A DNA stretch of 44,045 nucleotides from Nanobdellota archaeon. Lineage in GTDB: Archaea > Nanobdellota > Nanobdellia > Parvarchaeales > Parvarchaeaceae. The stretch lies in NCBI GenBank assembly GCA_021802505.1, contig JAJZXE010000005.1, forward strand, positions 1-44,045. The letters are read 5' to 3'. The translations under genes were made by a program, and so were the position numbers. The first letter of the stretch is position 1. Each line of letters begins with the position of its first letter. Below, one piece after another: positions 9,015 through 19,623 of this stretch. A model generated the notes under the pieces. The model was not told the DNA's origin and searched no databases. It saw nothing but the letters and a program-made list of their open reading frames with translations.

Positions 9015-11312
9015 ATGGAAGAGGATAATAAGATAGGGATAAGCCTAAAAGTTGCGGAAGCACAGCAGGATGATATAGGGCAGAATTCTGTGAGGATAGG
9101 CACCGCCTGGATGAAGCAGATAGGGGTCAGGCCGGGTGATTTTGTAGAGGTAGAGGGAAACAGAAAGACAGTTGCTAAGGTCGATAGAGCACACCCTGGT
9201 GATTTGGGTTTAAACATAATAAGGATGGACGGTACAACGAGAAAGAACGCAAAAGCTGCAATAGGCGAGAACGTAATAGTTAGAAAAGCGGAGGTATTTG
9301 AGGCGGACGTCGTCAATCTTTCTCCGCTTTCAAATGTCTCGATAAGAGGGGCTGAGAACCTTATCGGCAAGCTTCTTCTGGACAGGGCCGTTTCGAAAGG
9401 GGATATAATAACACTGGGCAGCGGCGGCCACAGTTCGTTTGCCTCTTTCTTCGGTGACGATATAATGAGCATATTTGAAAACACGGCTTTTCCTTCGTTT
9501 CAGTTCGGTTTTTCCGAACTGAGGTTTCTTGTCACTTCGACCGCTCCGAAAGGTTTCGTGGTGATAACCGAAAACACGGACATAAACGTCTCTCCTGAGC
9601 CGGTTAAATTTTCCGAAGAAGCGAGGGTAAAGCACGTCAGTTACGAGGACGTCGGTGGGTTATCCGACGAGGTTTCAAAGATAAGGGAGATGGTAGAAAT
9701 ACCATTAAAGCATCCGGAGATTTTCATGAGACTGGGCATAACGCCTCCAAGAGGGGTGCTTTTATACGGTCCGCCGGGAACCGGCAAGACGCTGCTTGCG
9801 AGGGCCGTTGCAGACGAGAGCGAAGCACATTTCATAACGATAAACGGACCGGAAGTAATGAGCAAGTGGGTAGGTGACGCAGAAAAGAAATTGCGCGAGA
9901 TATTCGATGATGCGGAGAAAAACGCTCCTTCCATAATATTCATAGATGAAATAGACGCAATCGCAACCAAAAGAGAAGAAAGCATCGGGGAAGTGGAGCA
10001 TAGGGTGGTTTCACAGCTTCTTACGCTGATGGACGGATTGAAAAGCCGCGGAAAGGTAATCGTGATAGCAGCGACGAACAGGCCGAATGCGATAGATCCC
10101 GCGCTGCGTAGACCGGGAAGGTTCGACAGGGAGATAATGTTCGGCGTTCCGAATGAAAAAGGAAGGCTTGAGATACTTAACATACACACGAGAAACATGC
10201 CCCTGGACCAGAGTAAGGACAAGGGGGTAGACCTCGCATACATTTCAAAAATAACGCACGGATTCGTAGGCGCGGACATAGAATCGCTCATAAAGGAAGC
10301 CGCAATGAACGTTATAAGGAGAAATATAAACGAACTCAATGTAAAGGAGGGGGAAAACATACCCAAGGGCGTCCTGGAAAAACTTACCGTCACAATGGAT
10401 GATTTTAGGGAGGCCCTCAGGTTCGTAAGGCCCAGTGCGATGCGTGAAGTCCTTGTTGAAAGGCCGAGCGTCGGCTGGGAAGATGTCGGCGGTTTGGATG
10501 CAGTAAAGGCGCAGCTGAAGGAGGCTATAGAATGGCCGTTGAAGCACCCTGATTCGTTCAGAAAAGTGGGCATAACTCCCCCGAAAGGGATACTGCTTTA
10601 TGGCCCTCCAGGAACAGGCAAGACTCTGCTTGCCAAGGCGGTAGCGCACGAAACTGAATCAAACTTCATAGCTATAAAGGGACCGGAAATCTACAACAAA
10701 TACGTCGGTGAGAGCGAGAAGAGGATAAGGGAGATCTTTGACAAGGCAAGGCAGGTCTCCCCTTCAATAATCTTCATAGATGAATTAGACAGTATAGCTT
10801 CCTCACGTTCTAATTACGAGGGCAACAATGCAACGGAACAGGTTGTTAACCAGCTGCTAACAGAACTGGATGGCATTGAGCCGCTTAAAAACGTGATTGT
10901 TATAGGTGCTACAAACAGGATAGACAAGGTCGATTCTGCGATACTAAGAACGGGCAGATTTGACAACATAGTGTTCGTGCCGCCGCCGGATGAAAACGGA
11001 AGGAAGGACATACTCAGGGTTTATCTCACTAGAATGCCGATAGAGGGGGATAAGGAAGAACTTATAGAATACCTTGTAAAGAAGACCGAAGGCTATGTCG
11101 GATCAGACCTGGAGAGGCTTACAAAGGAAGCGGGAATGAACGCCCTCAGAAACAACATAGCAGCGACCAAGGTTACAAGGGATGACTTTGAAAAATCGCT
11201 GGAAATTGTAAGGCCGAGCCTGAGTCCGGACGACGCAAAGAAATACGAAGAGATGGCGAAGAAACTTTACAGTAAAAGGGAGAAGGCGAAGGAGTTGAAC
11301 TACTTCGGTTAA
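9015..11312 (+). CDS. Cdc48/VCP-like AAA+ ATPase
   Basis: 765 aa; N-domain plus two AAA modules ([17 protein letters not shown] and [28 protein letters not shown] and [11 protein letters not shown]). Confidence 0.98.
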   Translation: MEEDNKIGISLKVAEAQQDDIGQNSVRIGTAWMKQIGVRPGDFVEVEGNRKTVAKVDRAHPGDLGLNIIRMDGTTRKNAKAAIGENVIVRKAEVFEADVVNLSPLSNVSIRGAENLIGKLLLDRAVSKGDIITLGSGGHSSFASFFGDDIMSIFENTAFPSFQFGFSELRFLVTSTAPKGFVVITENTDINVSPEPVKFSEEARVKHVSYEDVGGLSDEVSKIREMVEIPLKHPEIFMRLGITPPRGVLLYGPPGTGKTLLARAVADESEAHFITINGPEVMSKWVGDAEKKLREIFDDAEKNAPSIIFIDEIDAIATKREESIGEVEHRVVSQLLTLMDGLKSRGKVIVIAATNRPNAIDPALRRPGRFDREIMFGVPNEKGRLEILNIHTRNMPLDQSKDKGVDLAYISKITHGFVGADIESLIKEAAMNVIRRNINELNVKEGENIPKGVLEKLTVTMDDFREALRFVRPSAMREVLVERPSVGWEDVGGLDAVKAQLKEAIEWPLKHPDSFRKVGITPPKGILLYGPPGTGKTLLAKAVAHETESNFIAIKGPEIYNKYVGESEKRIREIFDKARQVSPSIIFIDELDSIASSRSNYEGNNATEQVVNQLLTELDGIEPLKNVIVIGATNRIDKVDSAILRTGRFDNIVFVPPPDENGRKDILRVYLTRMPIEGDKEELIEYLVKKTEGYVGSDLERLTKEAGMNALRNNIAATKVTRDDFEKSLEIVRPSLSPDDAKKYEEMAKKLYSKREKAKELNYFG

Positions 11313-11313
11313 A

Positions 11314-11979
11314 ATGGATCATGAGGATATATACAAGCTTATACTGAACGATGAGCTTGGCTGGGAGCATCTTATAACCACCATAATAAGGGAGGAGGAG
11401 ATGGATCCCATGGATATAGACCTCATAAAAATAGCGGACAGATTTGCCGCGCTTCTTTCCAGGATAAACCAGATCGATTTCCGTTTTGGCGGCAAGTTTG
11501 TTTACACGGCAGCAATTCTCCTTAAGATGAAATCAGATACAGTCATAGGGGAAATGCTGGAGCTGAACAGGAAAAAAGAGCATGAAAGCCAGCAGAGATA
11601 CATAAAGGCCGTGCCTTTTGACATAACGGTCACTTCAAAACTGCCTATTTTCAGGAGCAGAAAGATCACCCTTACCGAATTGATAAACACCATAAGGGAT
11701 GCGATGCGGTACAGCGGCAAGCAGAAGATAAACTTTGAACTTAAACTGAGGGAAGTCAAGATAGAAGAAAGGATCAGATACCTTATTGAAAAACTGTCAA
11801 GACTTTTCGGCCTTAAAGAAGTGGTGGCATTCTCCGAACTTATAGCCAAGAAAAACGACAGGAAGGAAGTAATCTATACCCTTCTGCCGCTTTTGTTCAT
11901 ATCTAACATGAACAAGGTGGAGCTGCTGCAGGAGCAGCCCTTCCAGGAGATATACATAAAAAGCAGGGTCAAAAGTTAG
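11314..11979 (+). CDS. scpA: Segregation and condensation protein A (kleisin)
   Basis: 221 aa; MDPMDIDLIKIADRFAALLSRI, FVYTAAILLKMKSD; ScpA pattern. Confidence 0.88.
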   Translation: MDHEDIYKLILNDELGWEHLITTIIREEEMDPMDIDLIKIADRFAALLSRINQIDFRFGGKFVYTAAILLKMKSDTVIGEMLELNRKKEHESQQRYIKAVPFDITVTSKLPIFRSRKITLTELINTIRDAMRYSGKQKINFELKLREVKIEERIRYLIEKLSRLFGLKEVVAFSELIAKKNDRKEVIYTLLPLLFISNMNKVELLQEQPFQEIYIKSRVKS

Positions 11980-12048
11980 ACGGGAGCAGGAACTGTATAC
12001 AAAGCGATATGGCCCAGGTTTTTATTGATAAAAAAACAATAGAATGAT

Positions 12049-12582
12049 ATGGCTAAGATAAACGAATACGTTGAGGCATTGATATTTTCCTTTGGGGACG
12101 GAATAAGTCTGGATGAACTGGTGAAACGCACAAAATCAGATCCGATCATAATAAAAAAGGCAGTAGATTCTCTTAATAAAGGATATGAGGAGAGGAAAAG
12201 CGCCTTTTACATATTGACGGAGGGAAATCTGTACAGAATGAGATTAAGGAGCGATCTGCTGCATTTGGTACAGGACACTTTAAGGACTGACATGAGCAGG
12301 GGCGTCCTCATGACTCTTAGTTTAATTGTCCTGAGCGGAAAGATCAAGCAGAGCGATCTTATCAAAAAAAGAGGAAGCATCTCCTACCAGCACGTGAAGG
12401 AACTCCAGTCCCGCGGCCTTGTTTCAACTGCAGTAGAAGACGGCAGGAAAGTGATAAGGATAACCCCGTCGTTTTACGATTATTTCGACGTCGAAAAGAA
12501 GGAATTCAAGGAGATAACCGACACCATCAAGGAAGAGTTGAAGAAGGAGGATAATCAGACCGTAAAGTATGAAGGAAATTAA
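12049..12582 (+). CDS. scpB: Segregation and condensation protein B
   Basis: 177 aa winged-helix protein; EYVEALIFSFGDGISLDELVKRT, LSLIVLSGKIKQSDLIKKRGSISYQHVKELQSRGLV. Confidence 0.85.
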   Translation: MAKINEYVEALIFSFGDGISLDELVKRTKSDPIIIKKAVDSLNKGYEERKSAFYILTEGNLYRMRLRSDLLHLVQDTLRTDMSRGVLMTLSLIVLSGKIKQSDLIKKRGSISYQHVKELQSRGLVSTAVEDGRKVIRITPSFYDYFDVEKKEFKEITDTIKEELKKEDNQTVKYEGN

Positions 12583-13124
12583 AAGACGACGACCTTTCTC
12601 TTTATTATGGTTTGCGGCGGCTTTTCTTCCTTTACCGTGTTTTCCGTTTTTTTAACCTCTTCCACAGCGGGTTTTTCTGGTTTAACTGGTTCCGTCGTTT
12701 TTACCCTCTCTATCGCGGATTTTATGGCGTTCGCTATTGCAGTAAAATCGCTTTCCTCCAGTTTCTGCGGCTGCCATACGTGATTTATCGAGTCATCGTC
12801 ATATCTCGGCAGCAGGTGTATAAGCGCATGCGGAGTAACAGTTCCCTTTGTAAGCTCCTTGGTATAGAGTAATTCCACATTATTGGGGGCGAGAGACAGC
12901 AGTATGGCGTATCCTACTGCTCTTGCCACGCTCACATACCCTAAAAATTCGTCCTGCGGTATCTCATACAGGTTGTTATAGTGTTTTTTAGGTATGATTA
13001 TGACATGGCCTTTTGAAGCGGGGTTTATGTCCAGCACGCCCATTACCAGCGAATCTTCATAAACCTCTTTCGAAGGTATCTTCTTGCCGGCTATCTTGCA
13101 GAATATGCAGTTTTCCTCCTCCAT
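12579..13124 (-). CDS. HIT-family protein with altered HIT motif
   Basis: 181 aa; CIFCKIAGKKIPSKEVYEDSLVMGVLDINPASKGHVIIIPKKHY and PHALIHLLPRY. Confidence 0.9.
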   Translation of the reverse strand: MEEENCIFCKIAGKKIPSKEVYEDSLVMGVLDINPASKGHVIIIPKKHYNNLYEIPQDEFLGYVSVARAVGYAILLSLAPNNVELLYTKELTKGTVTPHALIHLLPRYDDDSINHVWQPQKLEESDFTAIANAIKSAIERVKTTEPVKPEKPAVEEVKKTENTVKEEKPPQTIIKRKVVVF

Positions 13125-13225
13125 GACTTTTTATAGTCCTTTAAAGTATTTATCGTTTAGTGACGGTTTTACCGCCAATTTTAACGGAAAAAAAGCTTTT
13201 TAAGTAATAAAACTATAGGTCTATT

Positions 13226-13486
13226 ATGAAAGCAAAAACTAATGTAAAGTTTGCTGACGAAGAAAAAAGAATAGTAGATGCAGGGATCGGTTTGATACTG
13301 TTCGGATTGGGAGTAGTCCTTATAGTATTTGGCCTTGTGTCTATTATCTCAGCAGCGGTTCTTAGTGGTTATTTCTACAAGACCGTTACGACAGCTCCGT
13401 CAACTTACATATACCCCTTGTTTGAGGTTATAATCGGAATAATCGTATTCGCCTTTTCGATGTGGGTATTCAGGGCAAGGGTATAA
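13226..13486 (+). CDS. Small two-TM membrane protein, uncharacterised
   Basis: 86 aa; two hydrophobic segments; TATA-like sequence upstream. Confidence 0.6.
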   Translation: MKAKTNVKFADEEKRIVDAGIGLILFGLGVVLIVFGLVSIISAAVLSGYFYKTVTTAPSTYIYPLFEVIIGIIVFAFSMWVFRARV

Positions 13487-13539
13487 GGATCATTTGGGTT
13501 TTTATTTTTTTTACTTTTATTTTTGGTGAAAAAGAAAGA

Positions 13540-13547
13540 TTTATATA
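13540..13547 (+). promoter_or_regulatory. TATA box for trmB-like gene
   Basis: tttatata about 37 nt upstream of ATG 13584. Confidence 0.5.
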
Positions 13548-13583
13548 CTTGTTTGAGTCTTAGTAGTTTGTAGGTGATATATC

Positions 13584-14381
13584 ATGGCATTGTCGTTTAG
13601 TGAAGATTATATAGCAAAAGTAAGGAGGATGTTCGGTCTTAACCTGTACGAGGCAAAGGTATGGCTGGCTCTTCTTTCACAGGGCAAATCAACCTCCGGC
13701 AAGTTGAGCGAGATCGCCAATATTCCAAAGTCAAGAGCGTATGACATACTGGTTTCACTGGAAAACGGCGGTTTTATAGTCAGAGACCTAAGCAAACCAA
13801 TAAGTTACCGGGCCATACCGCCACAGGAGCTTATAGAAAAACTCGAGGAAAAGGCAAAGGAATCGCTGGAGCAGAAGGTTGAGAAGCTGAATAAGCTGAA
13901 GGACAGCGCGGTTCTTACGGATCTGCAGAATCTTTACACAAAAGGGATAAAATACGTGGAGGAAGGCAAGGTCGCAAATTCCTACCAGGGTTTGGATAAT
14001 ATATACTTCAGGATAAAGAAAAGTATAGGTTCCGCGAAGAACGAGATAGTAGTTATAACGACCGAACAGTCTCTAGAGAAGAAAATAAACTCGCTCGGGA
14101 GGGCGCTTAAAAAAGCCAAGGCAAATAACGTGACGGTGCATATTTATGCACCGGTGAAGGACGTAAACGAAACCATAATGAACGAGATAAAGCAGTTCGG
14201 AAAACTAAATAAGACAAATTTGGATATAGGAAGGTTTGTCATAGTGGATTCAAACGAAATTTTTATCTTTACAGAGAACGAGGATGAGACACACCCCAGC
14301 AACGAGGTCGTGCTGCACATAAAGGGCAAATACCTCCCGGAAAGGATCAGAAAGCTGGTATCATCGCACGTCGTCGACTGA
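13584..14381 (+). CDS. TrmB-family transcriptional regulator
   Basis: 265 aa; FGLNLYEAKVWLALLSQGKSTSGKLSEIANIPKSRAYDILVSLENGGFI plus TrmB-type C-terminal domain. Confidence 0.9.
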   Translation: MALSFSEDYIAKVRRMFGLNLYEAKVWLALLSQGKSTSGKLSEIANIPKSRAYDILVSLENGGFIVRDLSKPISYRAIPPQELIEKLEEKAKESLEQKVEKLNKLKDSAVLTDLQNLYTKGIKYVEEGKVANSYQGLDNIYFRIKKSIGSAKNEIVVITTEQSLEKKINSLGRALKKAKANNVTVHIYAPVKDVNETIMNEIKQFGKLNKTNLDIGRFVIVDSNEIFIFTENEDETHPSNEVVLHIKGKYLPERIRKLVSSHVVD

Positions 14382-14443
14382 GCTTTTGAAGCCTGCGGAA
14401 ATAGTTAGCATTTAATATTAAAAATTTTTTTAGATACTTAGTT

Positions 14444-17400
14444 ATGACTTACATCAAACAGGTAGAACTCGATAATTTTAAATCCTTTGCGGGACACATA
14501 AAGTTCGATTTTATTAATGGCTTCAACGCAATCGCCGGCGCAAACGGTTCGGGTAAAAGCAACATCATAGACGCGCTGCTCTTCGTATTCGGCGGCTCCT
14601 CGAAAAAAGAAATGCGAAGTGATGTCCTTACCGATTTAATATTCAACGGCGGAAAAAACGGAAGACAGGCCGAGCACGCAAAGGTGAATGTAATACTGGA
14701 TAATTCGAAGAACGAATTCAAAGGAACGGCAGAAAAAGAGATTTCGATCAGCAGAAAAGTGGACAAGAACGGAAAAAGCGTCTACAGGATAAACGGAAAG
14801 GCTTCCACCAGGGAAGAAGTCCTTAACCTACTCGCACTTGTAAAATTCAGGCAGGACGGCTTTAACATAATACCGCAGGGGAGAATTCTGGAGATAATAG
14901 GCTCAACGAATGAGGACAGGATGAACCTCATAAATGACATCTCGGGGATAAGCATATTCGAGGATAAAAAAAGCAAGGCCATGAACGAGATGAAGAAAGT
15001 GGAGGACAATATCTCGAAAATAGAGACTATCCTGAACGAGAAGCAAAAGCTCATGGCCCAGCTGGACAAGGAGAAAAACAGGGCGGTTGAGTTCCAGGAG
15101 CTGAAGACCAGGCAGGCGGGTCTTCTTTCAAAACAGGCAATGATAAAAAGAGAGGCCTCGCAGAAGGAACTGCAGGCGATAACCGGGAAATTAAAGGAGA
15201 TAGAGAAGGGAAATGAAGCCCTGGCCGCAGAAATAGAGGCAATAAACGAAAAGACGAAGAAAATAAACGGGGAGATAGACCTGATAAACACAAAGGCCGA
15301 ATCCGAGGGCGAGAAGGAGATACTCGATGCGGAGAACAAGGCGAAGGAATTCGATTCCGAGCTGGCGAGGCTGAATGCCGTCCTTAAGAATGACAATGAA
15401 CAGCTTAAAAACATTCTTTCCTCTATAGAAGAGCTTTCAAAGTCGCAGGAAGAGATGAAGACGCAGGTAAAGGACGAAGAGAAAGAAAAAGATAAATTTG
15501 AGGAGAGGATAAGGCAGCTCAACTCAAGAAAACTCCTTCTCATAGAAAGCGATTCAAAGGCGCAGAATTACCTTAAAACGCACGAGGCTCTCGAGAAGAA
15601 AATTTATGATACAGAAAAAAAGATATACGAGGAAAAGATAATACTGGCAGATTATCCCAAAGTATCGGAGATAGAGGAAGAGCTCACAAAACTGCAGGAA
15701 TCAAGGAATGAGCTTGAAAGGAAAATAAAAGAGAGAACCCTCTCATTCTCGGCGTTGAAACCAGAGATAGACAGGCTGAAGGCGCAGGTGAAAAAGGAAT
15801 CCGATTCGGTTTATCTGCTGAGGGAGAACCTATTCAACCAGAGGAATCTGCTGTCGTCACAGAACAGGGTGATAGAGGTCGTAAACCGGCTAAAAAAGGA
15901 CATAAAAGGAATACACGGTGCGGTATCCGAACTTTTTTCGCTTAACAACGCGGAGTACATGATACCGGTCTTAAGGGCGATAGGGAGGAGGAGCGACTTT
16001 ATAATAGTAGACAGCGAGGAGACCGCCAGAGAGTGCATAGAAAAGCTGAAAAGCGACAGGCTTGGGTTTTATACCTTTGTGCCGCTGACCGCGGTAAAAA
16101 GCAGCTATAGCTTTAACAAAATAGACGACAGCGGAGTCATAGACTATATAATAAACCTTGTGCATTTCTCCGGGGAGTACGCAAATGCGATGAGATTCAT
16201 ATTCGGAGATACAGTCTTAGTGAGTGATTTTGATTCCGCGAAAAGGATGATAAACAGATACAGGATGGTTTTGCGGGACGGCACCGTTTTCGAGAAGACC
16301 GGAACCGTCTCCGGCGGACATTTTGAGGTGCCCAATGTCCTTAACATAAACAAGAGAATCTCTGAAATAACTTTGGAAATGGAAGAGCATTCAGGGTTAA
16401 AGGAAAAATATGAAGAGGAGATCATCGAAAAAGAATCGACGCTGAATTCATTTATGACCGAGATAAAAGTTCAGCAGAAGACCCTTGATGAAACCAGAAG
16501 TCAGATCACTAAGCTTATGCAGGAGAGGGCAAAGTTTACCGGAACGGAATCCGAAATATCAGAGAACATAAGAAAGCTGGAGAATGAAAGCATTGAATTG
16601 AAATCCAGGCTAGCGGACCTGGAAAAGAACAAACCCCAAATATCGGATCATAAAAAGGAGATAGAATCCATTGAAAGAGAGGTGGGCGATCTGCAGGTCA
16701 AGGTTGCAACTTCAGGCAACAAACTCTCCGCTGTTCTGCTGTCGGAAATAAACAATCTCGAAAAAAGGTATTCACAGCTGAACAGGGAGCGGGAAAAGTT
16801 TGAAAAGGACATAGGTGAGGTCGAAAGCGCGATAAAGGATACGCGGGAAAAATACGAGAAGGCGAGGGGTGAACTCTCAAACAAATCGAATAATCTCAGC
16901 ATGCTCAGAAAGAGAAGGACGGAGCTTCTGACCGAGGTGAGCCGTCTTCAAAAAGAAAGAGAGGAAGTGTATTCTAAATCGCAGAGGGTCGGCTCAGAGC
17001 TGAACGCATTAAAGGTTAAGGAAGCGGAGCTAAAGGTAAAGTTTGAGACGGCGGATGAAGAATACGCAAAGTATAAAGTGGAGAGTTTACAGCTAGAGGA
17101 GGGAGAAACGCTTGAGAGAATAACAAAGGAGCTTAACTCCATAACCTCCAAAATAAGTTCATTCGGTCCCATAAACGAGCTGGCCGTGAAAACCTTCAAC
17201 GAGACGCAGCAGCAATACGATGAATTCGAGGGCAAGCTCCTGAAATTGAACGAGGAAAAATCCAGGATAATGGCCATAATATCCGAGATAGAGCAGAAGA
17301 AGCTCGAATCGTTCATGAAAACCCTGTCGGACATAAATACGATGTTCACCAAGGTCTTCAATTCCATAACCGGCGGAAAGGCCGAACTAGTCCCGGAAGA

Positions 17401-17764
17401 CCCGCAAAATGTATTCTCCTCCGGACTGGACATCGCCATAGATCTTCCCAATAAGAAAGTAAGAAATGTGAGGGGTCTGAGCGGAGGGGAGCTTTCCGTT
17501 GTTGCGATCTCCCTTATAATGGCCCTCTCGAAATATACCGATGCGGTCTTCTATGTTCTGGATGAGGTAGACGCAGCACTTGATTCCATAAACGCCGGCA
17601 ACTTCTCCGCTTTGGTCAAGGCGTATTCTGTGTCATCGCAGTTTATAGTGATATCGCACAATGAGACCACTCTCATAAATGCCGACGTAATCTACGGCGT
17701 TACGATGAACAACGAAGGAGTAAGCAGGGTCGTAAGCGTCAAGATGCCCGAGCAGGGCAAGTGA
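14444..17764 (+). CDS. smc: Chromosome segregation protein SMC
   Basis: 1106 aa; GANGSGKSNIIDALLFVFGG, long coiled coils, hinge, LSGGELSVVAISLIMALSKY, FYVLDEVDAALD. Confidence 0.97.
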   Translation: MTYIKQVELDNFKSFAGHIKFDFINGFNAIAGANGSGKSNIIDALLFVFGGSSKKEMRSDVLTDLIFNGGKNGRQAEHAKVNVILDNSKNEFKGTAEKEISISRKVDKNGKSVYRINGKASTREEVLNLLALVKFRQDGFNIIPQGRILEIIGSTNEDRMNLINDISGISIFEDKKSKAMNEMKKVEDNISKIETILNEKQKLMAQLDKEKNRAVEFQELKTRQAGLLSKQAMIKREASQKELQAITGKLKEIEKGNEALAAEIEAINEKTKKINGEIDLINTKAESEGEKEILDAENKAKEFDSELARLNAVLKNDNEQLKNILSSIEELSKSQEEMKTQVKDEEKEKDKFEERIRQLNSRKLLLIESDSKAQNYLKTHEALEKKIYDTEKKIYEEKIILADYPKVSEIEEELTKLQESRNELERKIKERTLSFSALKPEIDRLKAQVKKESDSVYLLRENLFNQRNLLSSQNRVIEVVNRLKKDIKGIHGAVSELFSLNNAEYMIPVLRAIGRRSDFIIVDSEETARECIEKLKSDRLGFYTFVPLTAVKSSYSFNKIDDSGVIDYIINLVHFSGEYANAMRFIFGDTVLVSDFDSAKRMINRYRMVLRDGTVFEKTGTVSGGHFEVPNVLNINKRISEITLEMEEHSGLKEKYEEEIIEKESTLNSFMTEIKVQQKTLDETRSQITKLMQERAKFTGTESEISENIRKLENESIELKSRLADLEKNKPQISDHKKEIESIEREVGDLQVKVATSGNKLSAVLLSEINNLEKRYSQLNREREKFEKDIGEVESAIKDTREKYEKARGELSNKSNNLSMLRKRRTELLTEVSRLQKEREEVYSKSQRVGSELNALKVKEAELKVKFETADEEYAKYKVESLQLEEGETLERITKELNSITSKISSFGPINELAVKTFNETQQQYDEFEGKLLKLNEEKSRIMAIISEIEQKKLESFMKTLSDINTMFTKVFNSITGGKAELVPEDPQNVFSSGLDIAIDLPNKKVRNVRGLSGGELSVVAISLIMALSKYTDAVFYVLDEVDAALDSINAGNFSALVKAYSVSSQFIVISHNETTLINADVIYGVTMNNEGVSRVVSVKMPEQGK

Positions 17765-18553
17765 TTATTTAAAGTAATCCGCCACCATTTTTATTTCGTT
17801 CACGGTGAGTTTCTTGACTTCCTTATAACCTATATTCTTTATTTCATCCGGGATACCGGAAAATTCCGTCCTGCCTTCCCTTTTCGTTTTGTATTCTACT
17901 GCTATCAGTCCGTTTATTATCGCGTTTTTTAGCGTCATCTCCCTTCTGCGGAATATCTCCTGCATTACACCATTTTGTTTTTTGGTCATCTTTATCATCC
18001 TGCTTGTCACCCGGGGTACAGGATAAAACGCATTTTTTGTCACTTCGGTAATTTCAATAAAATCGAAGAATATCTTCTGCACCGCGGAAAAAACTGTGTC
18101 TTCTTTTTTGGACAGCAGCTGCTGCGCTATCGTATTCGGCAGTATCATCACTCCCGTGTCAAAATCATAAAAAGAAATTTTTTCAAGCAAACGGTCTGCG
18201 ATATTGTACGGCGGATTCGATATTATCTTGTTAAATTTAGGGTATACCATATCCAGCGCATCGGCGTTTATTATCTCAACATTCGGATCCAGCTCATATT
18301 TATCTATAAGATATGAATAGCATTTTATTTCCTTCTCGACCGCAATAATGTGGCAGATTTTTCTTGCTTCGGTTTCTATGCTGCCGAATCCCGCACCTAT
18401 ATCCAAAACAGTGTCTGTTTCCTTTAATTCAGCGCTGCCTATTTCCTTGGCAAGAGTGTCTTCATCGACAAGAAAGTTCTGTCCGTTTTCATTGTCGCCT
18501 TTTATGCCGAAATCTTTTACGAGTTTTATTATTGTATCCTTCAATGGAGTCAT
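17765..18553 (-). CDS. ksgA: 16S rRNA dimethyladenosine transferase (KsgA/Dim1)
   Basis: 262 aa; GQNFLVDEDTL, VLDIGAGFGSIE, NPPYNI motifs. Confidence 0.94.
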   Translation of the reverse strand: MTPLKDTIIKLVKDFGIKGDNENGQNFLVDEDTLAKEIGSAELKETDTVLDIGAGFGSIETEARKICHIIAVEKEIKCYSYLIDKYELDPNVEIINADALDMVYPKFNKIISNPPYNIADRLLEKISFYDFDTGVMILPNTIAQQLLSKKEDTVFSAVQKIFFDFIEITEVTKNAFYPVPRVTSRMIKMTKKQNGVMQEIFRRREMTLKNAIINGLIAVEYKTKREGRTEFSGIPDEIKNIGYKEVKKLTVNEIKMVADYFK

Positions 18554-18554
18554 A

Positions 18555-18833
18555 TTACTTGGAGTTTCCTCTCGGTGGCTTCAGCCTTTGAACGGCATAT
18601 CTCTGGCCGCATTCGCCGCAGTTAAATACATACATCTCCTTTGTTTTTCCGCTCTCTCTGATTTTTTCCGTTACAAGCTCAGATTTAAAGTCGTTATCGG
18701 CCCCGCACTTCGGGCATTTGAAAACGAAGTTGAAATCACTGCTGCCAGTTTCACGGTAAATGAGCAGCTTCTCGCTTTTTCCTTCAAAAACAACAAACGA
18801 TTTTTTTATGAAATTTATTTTGTCTATGTCCAT
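18555..18833 (-). CDS. Zinc-ribbon protein, uncharacterised
   Basis: 92 aa; CPKCG...CGECG; adjacent to ksgA on the same strand. Confidence 0.65.
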   Translation of the reverse strand: MDIDKINFIKKSFVVFEGKSEKLLIYRETGSSDFNFVFKCPKCGADNDFKSELVTEKIRESGKTKEMYVFNCGECGQRYAVQRLKPPRGNSK

Positions 18834-18866
18834 ATGAGAGAAAGTTATTTTTATTTTATATAATTA

Positions 18867-19520
18867 TCATTCAACCGATATGCGATTCAGTTCCCCGCTT
18901 TCTTTTATCCATATAGCCCAGCACAGCGCTGTCTGGCTTATGCCTAATCTGTCAGCAATTTCCCTCCCTTTTGCTATTCCATCATGCGGTGTTTTAACCC
19001 CCCAAAAATTTCTGTTTATCCATCTCAGTATTATCTTATCCGGCATTACTGTATCTACTCCGCTTTGTATCCGCAGATACTGAAAAGTGTTTATTCCCAC
19101 TCCTTTTATTCCGCCTATCTCGTCTTCTTTAAATCTTAAAGGGTCCGCCTTCTCCGCCCAATCCTTAAGTGTTTTGATCTCATTTTTTCCACTGCTGTTT
19201 GCGGATACAAATCTGCATATTTCATTCATTACGTTCCAGACCCTCTCATTTCCGAAAAAGTCCATAAGCTCTTTTCTTTTTATTTTACCAAAATCCGAGC
19301 ATTTCACGATTTTTCTGTTTTTGGTATAAATTTCGCGGAATTTTTTGACTCTCGGCACTACGACGGTAAAGTAATTTAAGCCGGTGCTGTCCATGCACGC
19401 GTCCAGTATAATAAGAAGCGCGTTCCCTCCCCATCTTCTTCCTTCACTGCATAATCTCGCAAACCCTTCTGCTTCCCCTACTACTTCCTTTCCGAAAAGC
19501 TTTAATGCGTTCTTTTTCAT
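18867..19520 (-). CDS. Helix-hairpin-helix (HhH-GPD-like) protein, divergent
   Basis: 217 aa; GIKGVGINTFQYLRIQSGVDTVMPDKIILRWI resembles the HhH plus Asp segment of DNA glycosylases. Confidence 0.6.
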   Translation of the reverse strand: MKKNALKLFGKEVVGEAEGFARLCSEGRRWGGNALLIILDACMDSTGLNYFTVVVPRVKKFREIYTKNRKIVKCSDFGKIKRKELMDFFGNERVWNVMNEICRFVSANSSGKNEIKTLKDWAEKADPLRFKEDEIGGIKGVGINTFQYLRIQSGVDTVMPDKIILRWINRNFWGVKTPHDGIAKGREIADRLGISQTALCWAIWIKESGELNRISVE

Positions 19521-19623
19521 TATCTAAGAATAAAGTGTGTGGTATTTATTATATTTTATCCAAAAAAAGGATAAAAATATATATAAAGGTAAAAAACATA
19601 AGTAGTGTATAATTTCGATAAAT

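Noticed and set aside
12009-12047. 13-codon mini-ORF (MAQVFIDKKTIE) just upstream of scpB
   Set aside because: Too short to support; possibly a leader peptide but no evidence beyond a start codon.
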